Source: Betaproteobacteria bacterium (lineage in GTDB: Bacteria > Pseudomonadota > Gammaproteobacteria > Burkholderiales > Burkholderiaceae_A). From it: a stretch of 38,252 nt of DNA. The stretch is taken from positions 1 through 38,252 of the forward strand of contig JAOINB010000014.1 in the NCBI GenBank assembly GCA_028139135.1, given 5' to 3'. This document shows positions 1 through 9,288 of the stretch, in pieces; position 1 is the stretch's first letter; every line of letters starts with the position of its first letter. The translations under genes were made by a program, and so were the position numbers. The notes beneath the pieces are model-generated. The model saw nothing but the letters and a program-made list of their open reading frames with translations, did not search any database and had not been told where the DNA came from.

Positions 1-1
1 T

Positions 2-952
2 ATTTCATATCATACTTACAGTACACCAGTTAATAACAGCGGTCCTAATGTTGACTACGAGGTATCTGTTTTTCACACCGAACAGGGACATAAATATCAA
101 TTTAATTCCTCGGGGGAGGCAGCTGAAACGATTGAACTTATTTCCGGCAAGGCCTACACGTTTTCGCTTGCTAGCTCGACACTAAGTCATCCATTTAAGT
201 TATCTGAGACTTCTGATGGAATCCATGCAGGGGGCTTTTCATACGACAATGGGATAACCTACACCCAGGGAACGGATGTATTTAATTTTGTTCCAGAAAA
301 TAGTGCTTCGGATCTTTACTATTACTGTTCCTTTCATTCTGGAATGGGGGGTAAGATCCGGATTCTCGATTACGACAACACCGGCGCAAATGAATCATTC
401 ATGGCGGGAGAGTCAAAATATACTTTTGAAGCGTTTGGAAGTTATGAATTATATAATTTGAGAAATGAAGGAAGTGCTTGGTATCTGACTTCATCATCTT
501 ATGGAACAGATACATTACAAGGTTTTAAGAGAATTGAATTTACCAATGGCACGCTCGCTCTCGATATTGATGCTGGCGACACTGCAGGCCAGGCATACAG
601 ACTTTATCAAGCAGCCTTTGCACGTACTCCGGATATGCCCGGTGTTGCTTATCATATAAATGATATGGAAAGTAATGGTTTATCAATACAACAAATCGCA
701 TCCAATTTTATGGCGTCTCCTGAATTTAAAACGCAATACGGAGAAAATTTAAGTGATGATGCTTATATCAATGCTTTATATCAAAATGTTTTAGGTAGAG
801 GTGCTAGTGATGATGAAGTCGCATATTATCAGGATCATTTTGATAGAGAAATATGGGATAGGCCACAAGTTATGATTAACTTTGCAGAGTCACCAGAAAA
901 CCTAGCGCTGGTTGGGCCGGATATCACTAGCGGAATTTGGATGCCTTTTTGA
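2..952 (+). CDS. C-terminal part of a cupredoxin-like / DUF4214 protein (5' end outside window)
   Basis: The frame is open from base 2 to the TGA at 950-952, giving 316 residues with no start inside the window, so the gene is cut by the left edge. The first 115 residues look like a cupredoxin-type domain: an SHPF histidine, then a YYC, H, GMGG pattern (bases about 190 to 350) that fits Cys, His and Met ligands of a type 1 copper site. The second half is a DUF4214 module, starting about base 550 with DGTLALDID and GDTAGQAYRLYQ and ending GIWMPF. DUF4214 is common in large secreted RTX-like proteins of marine bacteria; its function is not established. The module is a close paralog of the C-terminus of the metalloprotease at 27587-28852. 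The product is probably secreted. Copper binding is inferred from motif spacing only. Confidence 0.8.
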   Translation: MSYHTYSTPVNNSGPNVDYEVSVFHTEQGHKYQFNSSGEAAETIELISGKAYTFSLASSTLSHPFKLSETSDGIHAGGFSYDNGITYTQGTDVFNFVPENSASDLYYYCSFHSGMGGKIRILDYDNTGANESFMAGESKYTFEAFGSYELYNLRNEGSAWYLTSSSYGTDTLQGFKRIEFTNGTLALDIDAGDTAGQAYRLYQAAFARTPDMPGVAYHINDMESNGLSIQQIASNFMASPEFKTQYGENLSDDAYINALYQNVLGRGASDDEVAYYQDHFDREIWDRPQVMINFAESPENLALVGPDITSGIWMPF

Positions 953-1077
953 TTGTATCAAGTATACTTACGTCAACGTACTGCTAGCAGTAAAGTAAAC
1001 GGTAGATTAAACTATTATTTGATTCCGTGTATTGAATTGGTTTTGAAAAGATTTTGCGTGGTGATTATAATAAAAAA

Positions 1078-1254
1078 ATGATTGTTAAAATGAGATACCT
1101 TGTTATCATACCTTTACTTGCTGTCGCAGCTGGTTGTGCTCCACCATTAGAGGATGAGTGTTATAGTACTTTCATGGACCAATGGGATACTGCTGTCATA
1201 TCTAAAAAAGATGGGGAAAACTTTAGATTTATTTCTGCCGAAAATTCAGATTAA
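1078..1254 (+). CDS. small putative lipoprotein
   Basis: A 58-residue product beginning MIVKMRYLV, with a hydrophobic stretch and the lipobox LAVAAGC, so lipidation at Cys is likely and the mature part would be only about 40 residues, rich in acidic and polar residues. An upstream in-frame TTG (1054) would extend it but would add charged residues before the signal. The second ATG at 1090 would give a more typical signal peptide. No strong ribosome binding site is visible for either. No family is recognised. It follows the DUF4214 gene by 125 bases. Confidence 0.5.
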   Translation: MIVKMRYLVIIPLLAVAAGCAPPLEDECYSTFMDQWDTAVISKKDGENFRFISAENSD

Positions 1255-1304
1255 CAGGACTTAGGAATTAGTTTTACAACAAATTGATTGTTCCCAGGGT
1301 GACC

Positions 1305-1520
1305 CTAGTCCCTTTTAGAACGCGTATTCTTTAAAACAAATGCAATAATTGACAAAAACCATGCGAAGAAGAATGAAGCTACTAACCCTAAACCCCAAAT
1401 ATACAGAAAGCCAAATTCATAAGCCAAACTACCATAGAACATCAAATAAATAAGGAAAAAAAAACAAAATGTTAGCCAGAAAAACAAATCTTTCCTTCTT
1501 TTTTTTATATTGGAACTCAT
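1305..1520 (-). CDS. small two-helix membrane protein
   Basis: A 71-residue product: a positively charged N-terminus (SSNIKKRRKD), two hydrophobic helices at about residues 12-34 and 39-63, and a basic tail (KNTRSKRD). The charge pattern puts both ends in the cytoplasm. An AGGT lies just before the ATG. The gene is upstream of and divergent from nothing; it runs toward the plus-strand lipoprotein gene. It faintly resembles short DUF485-type inner-membrane proteins, but I cannot assign a family. Confidence 0.5.
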   Translation of the reverse strand: MSSNIKKRRKDLFFWLTFCFFFLIYLMFYGSLAYEFGFLYIWGLGLVASFFFAWFLSIIAFVLKNTRSKRD

Positions 1521-1579
1521 AAGTACCTGTTTAGTGGGGATATTGATAAAATACCATTTGGGTAAAAGGATAATTTATA

Positions 1580-1921
1580 TCAAAAACTCCAGGAAAGTTG
1601 CTTTCCACCAATTAAATGTAGATGAATATGGTAGACAGTTTGTTGGCCATGACCGTTAGTGTTCCAAATAAGTCTATATCCACTATCTTGAATTCCTCGT
1701 TCAAACGCTAGTTTTTTCGCCGTGAGTACAATTTCACCGATCAGGTCCATATCTTTATCTCCCAAATCATTTATAGTAGCTATTTTCTTTTTCGGAATAA
1801 CAAGAATATGAACAGGAGCAACAGGGTTAATATCATTAATCGCAAAAACATGATCTGTCTCGTATATTATTTCTGAGGGAATTTCTTTAGAAAGAATTTT
1901 TTCGAAAATTGATTTTTCCAT
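1580..1921 (-). CDS. hinT: HIT family nucleotide-binding protein (HinT-like)
   Basis: A 113-residue product of normal HinT length. The N-terminus (IFEKILSKEIPSEIIYETD, with AINDINPVAPVHILVIPK following) is the classic HIT fold start. The histidine triad HIHLH lies at residues 98-102 (His98, His100, His102), followed by LIGG. The family hydrolyses purine nucleoside phosphoramidates such as AMP-lysine in the cytoplasm, and the triad His forms a nucleotidyl intermediate. An AAGGAG lies about 11 bases before the ATG, which supports the start. It is a stand-alone gene on the minus strand, with the small membrane-protein gene downstream after about 60 bases, so the two may be co-transcribed. Confidence 0.93.
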   Translation of the reverse strand: MEKSIFEKILSKEIPSEIIYETDHVFAINDINPVAPVHILVIPKKKIATINDLGDKDMDLIGEIVLTAKKLAFERGIQDSGYRLIWNTNGHGQQTVYHIHLHLIGGKQLSWSF

Positions 1922-2166
1922 AATTTCATGATCTCCTTACCATACACTTTGATCTTTTAAATTCTATTATACGAAATAATACTGATTGTTTATCTAAATG
2001 CGGTGCATTCGATGTTGCGAGATTAATTTTTTTATCAATACTGAAATGTCTACTTAGAATCACAAAAATTCTAATGCCATCATTTCAACCTTTTCAGTTT
2101 ATCAATAAAAATTTTTATTTCTTCAAAAATCTCTAACTTCACCGGACTAGGTGGTTCAATCGAAAG

Positions 2167-2439
2167 CTATTTCTTTTTACCCGAAGTTACAGATCTGACC
2201 ATTAATATTAAAAAAATTGACGCGCAGACAACTCCCACAATTGCCGCAGTTATTGCATGGAAATGATCTATGGAACTGTAACTTTCTGGGGGAAAGATTA
2301 TATAAAAAATGGTAATGCCAATCTTTGCTGAAACAGTAGCAAGAACACCGTAAAGAAATATTTTTATAAAGGTAATCACTTTTTGTAAATTTTGTAAAGT
2401 AAACCTCTGCAGACTATGCCAATGATATAAAAAAGACAT
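2167..2439 (-). CDS. small membrane protein of unknown function
   Basis: A 90-residue product with two hydrophobic segments (about residues 24-50 and 61-83), a loop containing PPESYSSIDHFH, and a basic end (SGKKK). No Shine-Dalgarno sequence is obvious before the ATG at 2439, so a later start is possible. No family is recognised. It lies 245 bases upstream of hinT on the same strand. Confidence 0.5.
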   Translation of the reverse strand: MSFLYHWHSLQRFTLQNLQKVITFIKIFLYGVLATVSAKIGITIFYIIFPPESYSSIDHFHAITAAIVGVVCASIFLILMVRSVTSGKKK

Positions 2440-2754
2440 AAAGCGCAGGAAGTGTCATACAAAGGATGATGATCACAATTTGTGTTTTCATAATAAAGCC
2501 ATTAAAAAAGGGGAATTCCAAACCAATTTTAAATTCTCTATACTCATAAAATGTAAATCCCCGAGGTGAACCAGTAAATTGCAAAGAATTCACGAACTAC
2601 CGTCAATACAAAAAGTCATTAAAATTAGTTATCAGAGTGTTATGATCTGCAAAAGTTCGAGTAGTTCAGTAATTGATAATAAATTACTAATAGGATATTG
2701 ATTCATACGGACATATGAACTTATAACATGGACACATTAGTATAGAGGATAAAA
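2440..2754. other. intergenic region before yqjG
   Basis: 315 bases without a convincing gene. It must hold the divergent promoters for the small membrane-protein gene and for yqjG. It is AT-rich, with no clear tRNA, repeat or riboswitch. Confidence 0.5.
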
Positions 2755-3738
2755 ATGGGGCTTCTCATAGAAGGAAAATGGCTTGATCAGTGGTACGACA
2801 CCGTATCAACTGGTGGTAAATTCGAACGCAGTATCGCGCAGTTCCGCAACTGGATTACAAAAGACGGTTCTGCTGGTACAACGGGCAAGGCTGGCTTTAA
2901 AGCGGAGACTGGACGCTACCATCTTTATGCGAGTTACGCTTGCCCCTGGGTACATCGTGTTTTAATTTACCGAAAGCTTAAAGGTTTGGAAAAAGCGATT
3001 GATGTTTCGTTTGTCCATTGGTACATGGCTGAGCAAGGATGGACGTTTAACAAAGATGAACAAGGAATAGTAGGTGATCATTTATTCGACCTTGAATTTG
3101 CGCATCAACTTTATACCATGGCAGACAAAAATTATACTGGGCGCGTTACCGTTCCAATTCTTTGGGATAAAGATCAAAATACAATCGTTTCAAATGAGTC
3201 CTCGGAAATCATCCGTATGTTGAACTCTGCTTTCGATGAAATCGGAGCTGATAATGGCGATTACTATCCAAAACATCTTCATGATGAAATTGATAAAATT
3301 AACCATCGTATTTATCACACCGTAAATAATGGTGTCTACAAATCGGGCTTTTCTACCACTCGGGAAGCATATGAGGAAGCAGTTTTTCCTTTATTTGAAA
3401 CGCTAAATTGGTTAGAGAGCCGTCTAGGAACTATGCGCTTTTTGCACGGGAATATGCCTTATGAGTCTGATTGGAGGTTGTTCCCGACGCTTTATCGTTT
3501 TGATAGCATTTACTACAGTCATTTCAAATGCTCAATTAAGCGTATACTAGATTATCCAAACTTATGGGGATATACTCGTGACCTGTACCAGTGGCCTGGA
3601 ATTATAAAAACCGTGAACATGAAGCATGCACGCAACCACTATTACGAAAGTCACGAGACGATCAATCCAACACGCATAGTACCAATTTTGCCAAACATTG
3701 ACTGGGATGAGCCTAGCAACAGGGATAAAATTTTTTAA
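2755..3738 (+). CDS. yqjG: glutathionyl-hydroquinone reductase (Xi-class glutathione transferase)
   Basis: A 327-residue product, the usual length of YqjG/ECM4 proteins. The catalytic Cys63 sits in YACPWVHR, the CPWxxR signature that separates glutathionyl-hydroquinone reductases from ordinary GSTs. Family features include TVPILWD and NESSEIIRMLN (glutathione-binding gamma-Glu site), DLYQWPGI near the C-terminus, and the tail NPTRIVPILPN. The enzyme reduces glutathionyl-hydroquinones to hydroquinones with GSH in the cytoplasm, a quinone and xenobiotic detoxification role. An AGAGGA lies 8 bases before the ATG. The gene is alone on its strand and converges with the Kef-type gene. Confidence 0.93.
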   Translation: MGLLIEGKWLDQWYDTVSTGGKFERSIAQFRNWITKDGSAGTTGKAGFKAETGRYHLYASYACPWVHRVLIYRKLKGLEKAIDVSFVHWYMAEQGWTFNKDEQGIVGDHLFDLEFAHQLYTMADKNYTGRVTVPILWDKDQNTIVSNESSEIIRMLNSAFDEIGADNGDYYPKHLHDEIDKINHRIYHTVNNGVYKSGFSTTREAYEEAVFPLFETLNWLESRLGTMRFLHGNMPYESDWRLFPTLYRFDSIYYSHFKCSIKRILDYPNLWGYTRDLYQWPGIIKTVNMKHARNHYYESHETINPTRIVPILPNIDWDEPSNRDKIF

Positions 3739-3833
3739 TGTAGATGATAGATAATCAAGTCTACTCGAATTCAAACATTATAATTTTTCTATCAGATATA
3801 ACCATAATCTTCTGCTCGCGTATTGGCTATTTA

Positions 3834-3856
3834 TTATTACTCAATACTAGTAATAA
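3834..3856. terminator. AT-rich inverted repeat between convergent genes
   Basis: TTATTACT, a 7-base loop, then AGTAATAA: a perfect 8-bp stem lying between the 3' ends of yqjG and the antiporter gene. Short A/T runs flank it. Its position fits a weak bidirectional terminator. The stem is all A/T except two pairs, so the strength is doubtful. Confidence 0.35.
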
Positions 3857-3871
3857 ATTAAAAATAGATAA

Positions 3872-5458
3872 TTACTGATTTTTCAAGCCCAATTGATTTA
3901 GAGCTTCGCCTGCTAGCCCCTCTCCAGCCTCTCGGTATAGATTGAAGGAAGGAATACCCATTTTAGATAAGTCAACAACTTCAGTTTCATGCTTCGCTAT
4001 TGCGACTACTTTGCAATCCACCTCGCTCGCCTGAATCCTTTCTGCAGCATAGACATTACTCATATGATTTGGCATAGCAAGAATGATCATCTCTTCTATC
4101 GATTTCGCCTGATGTACCATGTTCCAAAAGTCCGTATCCGTAGCATCAGCTACCTCTACATTAAAACCTTTCTTCCTTAAATCTGAAGCGCGATCATCAT
4201 TCAACTCTATTCCAAGAACTTTCCCTGGCCTGGCTTGCTCCAAAACTCTATAAGCTCCGGTTCCTACTCTTCCCATACCAATAATTAATACTGTAGCCTC
4301 ACCCGTATCCAAAACCTTATCTTTGGGATGAAGAGTATCTTTCTGAAAAGAATATAATGCCTCTTTATACCTTTGATAAATTTCTTCCGCATTTTTACTA
4401 AATGGAGCGGCAGTGGCAAAACTAATACTCACTGCAATTGCAATAACTAACAACCATTCAACCGCGAGGAATCCCTGTGACACACCGAGTGCCGCTACGA
4501 TTAATCCGAATTCAGAAAAATTTCCCAGTGTAATCGCATTAAGTAAGCTTGTCCTCGATCTCAAACCAAAACGCGATGTAATAAAGAAGTACAGCCACGT
4601 TTTGGCAGGAAGTATTAACACCAAGCCTATTGCAGTTAAAATTATTGGAATAGTTGGCAACCCCTGCATTCCGACAGATAAGAAAAAACCGACTAGCATT
4701 AATTCTTTAAAGCTAAACAATGATTTTGCCAATGCTTTAGACTTCGGATGATTTGAAATTACAATTCCAAGAATAAGAGCGCCTAAATCACCTTTAAGAT
4801 CAACTGAATAGAAAAATTCATACCCAGCGACCAAAGCAAAAAATAGCCCACTAACAACGAGTAACTCACCATAGCCAGCATGATCAATAAGCTTATAAAT
4901 TAGTTTCTTCACAGGAGGCAAAAGCAATAATAAAACTAGTAATGCGTAAATACTAGGATACTTTCCTTCGCTGACTGCTAAAAATATAACAGCAAAGATA
5001 TCTTGCATTACTAAAATGCCTATCGCAATCTTTCCGTAGAACGCACCCATCTCACCTTTGTCTTCAAGGACTTTTACAGCGTACACAGTACTGGAAAAAG
5101 AAAGGCCGAATGCTAATACAATAATAGCAGGTATAGACAAGTCAAAAAATGGCACCTCAAACAAAAGCGTACCAATAAAGATAACAATAAAAAACAAAAA
5201 TGTTGACACAATAATGTGGGCGACAGACGTTCCCCAAACTTCAGCAGTAGCTAAATCTCTTATCTTAAGCTTTAATCCAATTGAAAATAGTAAGAGAGTA
5301 ACCCCAAGATCTGCAATTGTTTGAAGCCCCTCTGGAATCTCAAATCCAGCCAGATTATATGCAAATCCAGCGGTGAGAAACCCAACCATTGGCGGAAGGC
5401 CAACACGGCTTATTAATAAACCGAAAAAGAAAGCGAAGGTAACTAATGTGATGATCAT
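3872..5458 (-). CDS. CPA2-family cation:proton antiporter with TrkA-N domain (Kef/YbaL type)
   Basis: A 528-residue product. Residues 1-370 form about 12 hydrophobic helices of the Na/H exchanger fold, with FGLLISRVGLPPMVGFLTAG at the start and FGLSFSSTVYAVKVLEDKGE and DLGALILGI further on. After a cytoplasmic linker, residues about 400-520 form a TrkA-N/RCK Rossmann domain with IIGMGRVGTGAY (GxGxxG) and an acidic residue after the second strand (GIELNDD), which points to NAD(H) or a similar nucleotide. Family members move K+ or Na+ against H+ and are gated by nucleotide or glutathione adducts. It is shorter than KefB/KefC and nearer YbaL. The C-terminal TrkA-C domain appears absent. It is monocistronic. 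The ion and gating ligand are not readable from sequence. Confidence 0.9.
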   Translation of the reverse strand: MIITLVTFAFFFGLLISRVGLPPMVGFLTAGFAYNLAGFEIPEGLQTIADLGVTLLLFSIGLKLKIRDLATAEVWGTSVAHIIVSTFLFFIVIFIGTLLFEVPFFDLSIPAIIVLAFGLSFSSTVYAVKVLEDKGEMGAFYGKIAIGILVMQDIFAVIFLAVSEGKYPSIYALLVLLLLLPPVKKLIYKLIDHAGYGELLVVSGLFFALVAGYEFFYSVDLKGDLGALILGIVISNHPKSKALAKSLFSFKELMLVGFFLSVGMQGLPTIPIILTAIGLVLILPAKTWLYFFITSRFGLRSRTSLLNAITLGNFSEFGLIVAALGVSQGFLAVEWLLVIAIAVSISFATAAPFSKNAEEIYQRYKEALYSFQKDTLHPKDKVLDTGEATVLIIGMGRVGTGAYRVLEQARPGKVLGIELNDDRASDLRKKGFNVEVADATDTDFWNMVHQAKSIEEMIILAMPNHMSNVYAAERIQASEVDCKVVAIAKHETEVVDLSKMGIPSFNLYREAGEGLAGEALNQLGLKNQ

Positions 5459-5894
5459 ACTTTTTTAAACTAATTGATTATTGCAAAGCAACAACCGCCC
5501 TATGCTATAAAATAAAGTGTTATAAGTATATACCTATTTTTTTATAAATATCACGGAAAAATTAAAAACGACAAAGGTCGCGTTAATGATCAGCTTACAA
5601 ATTCCTCTAGCTTACTCTTAATTAATTTTTTCGATTATTAGCCAGCGCAGTTTATAATTCGTCTAATCAGTATATTGGTATGTAAATAATCTTATTTCCC
5701 ACAAAAAAAAGTTACATTTTAAGTTCATCTATCTACCCCTGGGAAAAGTTAAACAGCTATTTATAACCAATTACAAAACGACACAATACAGATATCCGCC
5801 AAATACACCCGGGAAACTAATTTTAGTTCATGGCACCAATAGTAGCGAGCGAGCAACTACATCTCTTGTCATCTTCAGTAAGCTTGTTTTTCTT
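5459..5894. other. intergenic region, no gene seen
   Basis: 436 AT-rich bases upstream of the antiporter gene. No ORF with a plausible start, tRNA, or copy of the tRNA-Ser-derived repeat was found. The part next to 5458 presumably contains the antiporter promoter. Confidence 0.45.
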
Positions 5895-6110
5895 TTAGCT
5901 ATCGATATACAAAATAGCCTTTTCCTGATCAAAACTAATCTCTACACCATCTCTTTCAACATATTTGATGTCCTCTTTTCCTGTCACCGGATCTTTGCCG
6001 AAAGTAATCCTACCCTCTTTCCCAACTCTGTTCCGGGTCACTATTTTAAAATCCTCCCCAGGTACGTTTATTCCATTAATTTTTTCCTTTAATTCACTTA
6101 GATACAACAT
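5895..6110 (-). CDS. small hypothetical protein, 71 residues
   Basis: A 71-residue soluble, charged product beginning MLYLSELKEKINGINV and ending QEKAILYIDS. I chose the ATG at 6110 over a longer frame reaching 6164 because GGGAG lies 6 bases before this ATG, while the extension is lysine-rich and has no such site. The middle (GKEGRITFGKDPVTGKED) looks like a beta-rich small domain. No family is recognised. It is separated from neighbours by more than 400 bases on both sides. Confidence 0.65.
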   Translation of the reverse strand: MLYLSELKEKINGINVPGEDFKIVTRNRVGKEGRITFGKDPVTGKEDIKYVERDGVEISFDQEKAILYIDS

Positions 6111-6585
6111 AATCACTCCCTTTCTTTTTAATTTTTCTCCTTTATATGACGAACTTTTGAACAATCTTTTTAATTCTAAAGCTCTTTATTGTTACACGTT
6201 AGGATTAAAGATTACAAACTTTCACCTTGAGCAATACTTACCCCTTCCCGTCATTACTTAACTTAAGTCTCGCTTTAAACTAAACAAGATTCACGAATCC
6301 TAATTCAATAACTTTAAGGTAATAATTAAATTCCCCACCCAATAAAACACTCGAGAGCCAAATTCAATTGTTTTATTCGGTATTCATTACTGTTTTTGAA
6401 CAAGCTACCCTATAGTAATCATTAGCTTTAAATATCTTTTCTGAAAAACAAGGCCTTAATATTAGGGGTTGTAATTAATTATAAAGCCTGCCAACTTATA
6501 GACTATATGACAACGAATATTCTTGTTCAATAAAATGAACAATTAAAACACCCAAATAACTAGAACTTCTCTGAAAGGAATAGCC
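6111..6585. other. intergenic region with a candidate operator dyad
   Basis: 475 bases between divergent small genes. Apart from the inverted repeat at 6523-6542 and a matching GAACAAG half-site near 6398-6404, nothing gene-like is seen. Confidence 0.45.
6523..6542. promoter_or_regulatory. inverted repeat TTGTTCA-N6-TGAACAA, candidate operator
   Basis: A perfect 7+7 bp dyad with a 6-base spacer, ending 43 bases before the ATG of the gene at 6586. It lacks a following T-run and is not at a 3' end, so a protein-binding operator is more likely than a terminator. The cognate regulator is unknown. Confidence 0.4.
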
Positions 6586-6855
6586 ATGTCAACTATAGGC
6601 CAAGGTAAAATAAAAGTAGTAAGACTGTTTGTAACACGAACCGTCAAACAATCCGCAGAAATAACTGTTGAGCTAGAGGATGAGGATTATGAGAACATTA
6701 AAAGTGGAAAACTTAATTTTCAAACAATCTTTGATAAAAATTTCCAGGATCGTTGTGGCTATGACAATATCGGTTGGTTAGAAACCAACGCAAGTAAGAC
6801 CGATGTGGAACGAGGGGAAGTTGGGACATTTCACGCGGAGGAGTTTTTTGTTTAA
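6586..6855 (+). CDS. small hypothetical acidic protein
   Basis: An 89-residue soluble product with the segment KQSAEITVELEDEDYENI followed by a C-terminal part containing GYDNIGWLETN. An AAGGA lies 8 bases before the ATG. The arrangement (beta strand with ITVELEDEDY) is reminiscent of small proteins of unknown function in marine Proteobacteria; I do not recognise a named domain. It is alone, preceded by a dyad that may regulate it, and converges with dsbB. Confidence 0.7.
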   Translation: MSTIGQGKIKVVRLFVTRTVKQSAEITVELEDEDYENIKSGKLNFQTIFDKNFQDRCGYDNIGWLETNASKTDVERGEVGTFHAEEFFV

Positions 6856-6940
6856 TTGCAATTATTTCCTTATTAAATACTTATTAATAAACTATCGGCC
6901 GGAAAAAACAAGGCAAGCAGAATCAAAAACTGAATTACTT

Positions 6941-7435
6941 TTATGATTTACGTAAGAATTGAATTATTCCAATTATGCCAAAACCAACAAAGCACACCAG
7001 GACCCAGCCTGGCATACTTAACCCCATTAGTTGCCATCGTACCTCAGCACAATTGCCATCGCCATGAAGTAACATAGCAATAGCCTCGGTTATCGAAAAA
7101 ATATCAAATAGATGTTCCACAGGAATACCGCAAGAAGGAACCTGACTTTCTGGTAAGCTTTGCAGCCAAAGTTGTTTACCAGAAAAATAGATTCCTACAA
7201 TTACCATAATTATCGATAGAGAGGAATAAACTCTTTGCCCGAATTGCCGTGGATTATGCACCACTGCAAGCAAGCAGATCATTCCTATTACGATGATGAC
7301 GGCTCGCTGTATCATACATAAATAGCAAGGTTCCAATTTAAGACTATTCTCAAAATAAGCAATAGCAATAGTAATCAGCACAAAACTGCCAAAGGCTTGT
7401 GCTAGATTTACAATTCTATAACTGGGAAGATTCAC
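6941..7435 (-). CDS. dsbB: disulfide bond formation protein DsbB
   Basis: A 164-residue inner-membrane protein with four hydrophobic helices. The two periplasmic cysteine pairs are present: Cys37-x-x-Cys40 in EPCYLCMIQR, and Cys102 and Cys129 in the second loop (VPSCGIP and GNCAEV), close to the spacing in E. coli DsbB. DsbB reoxidises DsbA and passes the electrons to quinone; an Arg follows the first pair (MIQR) as expected for quinone binding. The start is a GTG at 7435 with an AGGATAGGG stretch upstream. No dsbA is nearby. Confidence 0.93.
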   Translation of the reverse strand: MNLPSYRIVNLAQAFGSFVLITIAIAYFENSLKLEPCYLCMIQRAVIIVIGMICLLAVVHNPRQFGQRVYSSLSIIMVIVGIYFSGKQLWLQSLPESQVPSCGIPVEHLFDIFSITEAIAMLLHGDGNCAEVRWQLMGLSMPGWVLVCFVGFGIIGIIQFLRKS

Positions 7436-7949
7436 TTTAGCCCTATCCTTAATGATTTAAAACGATAATGGAATCTAAGTTATGCGCTTCAAATCTAAAA
7501 AAACAAATTCATAGTTGATAGAGAATTCTCTAGGAATATTGTTCCCATAATTTTTCCAATTAGCACACCATTTCTATAATATTCTCAAGATCCTATTATT
7601 AAGTGAATAACTGCCCTAAACGGCAATTCGAGGTCTACTTTTTTCTAGGATGTAACCCCTAATTTTAATTGTAAACCGAGCGCCGCTTCGATAGCGAACC
7701 TTTCCTGAGGACCTTACGCCAAATCCTGTTCAGTATTATCGATATTGGCACATAGCTGTCTTCCGGCAATGTTTCGGAGAATTCTAAGTAATTGACTTTT
7801 ACCTAAAAAATCGATTACTCGATCTAACAAAAACAAACAAGTTTAAAACTTTTTAATTTAATACTTGTCGTCTGCTGAATTTTTCCCCGACAAGCTTAAT
7901 AAATGACATGTCCATTTTTCCCGTTGACTAATTCCAATCGTCAGGACAA
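7436..7949. other. intergenic region, no gene seen
   Basis: 514 bases between dsbB and the MORN gene on the same strand. It contains no ORF with credible start and composition. A slightly G+C-richer stretch (about 7675-7740) has no recognisable tRNA or RNA fold. The promoter of dsbB is expected near 7440-7500. Confidence 0.4.
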
Positions 7950-9080
7950 CTACTGATTTTGAATCGTAAAATTAACTATTTTTGATCCTTTTAGAGCTGC
8001 TCCACTTTTTGATTTACAATCTATTTGAAAGTTGGGAGTTTGCTCAGCTTGCTTGTTTTTATACGTATAATTACCAACTCCTGAGCACAAACCATCAGTA
8101 AACTCTCCCTCATATTGCACGCCATTAGGCCATGTCAAAGTGCCACGTCCATTTTCTCTACCATATTTATACTCACCCACGTATTTTGAACCATCTCGAA
8201 AAATCTCGGTGCCGATTCCATGCTGCAAACCATTTATATACTCTCCATCATAGCGCTCATTATCAGACCATTTGAATGTGCCTTTTCCATGGTACAGACC
8301 GAATCTAAATTCCCCGTCGTATTTTCTTGTTCCATCAGGCCACGTTTCAGTTCCTCGACCATGCTGCAGACCGCTAACAAAATCACCAATATATTTTTCC
8401 CCATCAGGTCCTGTCAAGATTCCCTCGCCATGCCTCTTTCCACCTTTATAAGCTCCAACGTATTTTATTTTATTCGGAATGATATGGGTTCCATGCCCAT
8501 CTCTTTTACCAAACTTGTGTTCCCCTGTGAACATTTCACCATTTTTTAACATCAACTTGCCAGATCCATGTCTCTTGCCATCTCTATACTGGCCTTCATA
8601 CTGCGCTCCGTTAGGCCATATATGTACTCCTTCTCCATGAAACTTATCGTTTTGGAATTCTCCAATATGTTCTTCACCGCTAGGAGCTGTCATAGTCCCC
8701 ATTCCATCCTTCTTGTTCTTCTTGAACTCGCCAACATATTTTCTTCCGTCCGCCCAAAGGTAAATCCCGTATCCATGACGAACACCATTATGGTACTGAC
8801 CGATGTACTTATTTCCATTCGGCCAAATTTCCGTACCTTGTCCGTTTTGAACTCCTTCCTTGAACTCTCCAGAGTACTGACGCCCATCAGGCCATGTGCG
8901 GGAACCATGCCCATGGAACTGATTATTAAGGAAGCTGCCAACATACCTCGATTTCCCGCTTTTATCCTGTTTTACTCCAAAACATTCGTGATAACGCTTC
9001 TTAGGATTGTCAGGACACGAATCGAGTGCAAAACACTGCGAACTAAAACACAAAACCATTCCATAGATTAAAAATTTCAT
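7950..9080 (-). CDS. exported MORN-repeat protein, 13 repeats
   Basis: A 376-residue product. Residues 1-18 form a signal peptide ending CFA; a short Cys-containing region (DSCPDNPKKRYHECFG) follows. From about residue 46 to 350 there are 13 repeats of about 23 residues on the pattern Y-x-G-x-F/Y, then G-x-G, then W-P-D/N-G, which is the MORN motif (examples YVGEF, YIGQY, YDGEF). A non-repeat tail has a third Cys region. MORN arrays form extended beta structures and bind lipids or proteins. The signal peptide puts this one in the periplasm or outside the cell. It is monocistronic. Its partner cannot be inferred. Confidence 0.88.
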   Translation of the reverse strand: MKFLIYGMVLCFSSQCFALDSCPDNPKKRYHECFGVKQDKSGKSRYVGSFLNNQFHGHGSRTWPDGRQYSGEFKEGVQNGQGTEIWPNGNKYIGQYHNGVRHGYGIYLWADGRKYVGEFKKNKKDGMGTMTAPSGEEHIGEFQNDKFHGEGVHIWPNGAQYEGQYRDGKRHGSGKLMLKNGEMFTGEHKFGKRDGHGTHIIPNKIKYVGAYKGGKRHGEGILTGPDGEKYIGDFVSGLQHGRGTETWPDGTRKYDGEFRFGLYHGKGTFKWSDNERYDGEYINGLQHGIGTEIFRDGSKYVGEYKYGRENGRGTLTWPNGVQYEGEFTDGLCSGVGNYTYKNKQAEQTPNFQIDCKSKSGAALKGSKIVNFTIQNQ

Positions 9081-9288
9081 AATTTATTCTATACAAATCA
9101 GAATTGACATTTCAAGAGAAAACTAACAAAAATAAAATCAAAAGAACTATTCCTGATGATAGACTCCGAACATAAAAAACATTGCTTCCTGGTAAGTCCC
9201 ATATCTGACTTCTTCAAAGCCTACTGGTTGTATTAGAAGTTTTAAAAATAAAATATAAATATCCACGATTCGATAAAATACACCAACC

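Noticed and set aside
276-461. Small frame inside the left-edge gene
   Set aside because: It overlaps, in another frame, the cupredoxin/DUF4214 coding sequence that is open through the whole region.
8220-9071. Long plus-strand frames opposite the MORN gene
   Set aside because: They are antisense shadows of the 23-residue repeats; the minus-strand product has a signal peptide and clear MORN motifs.
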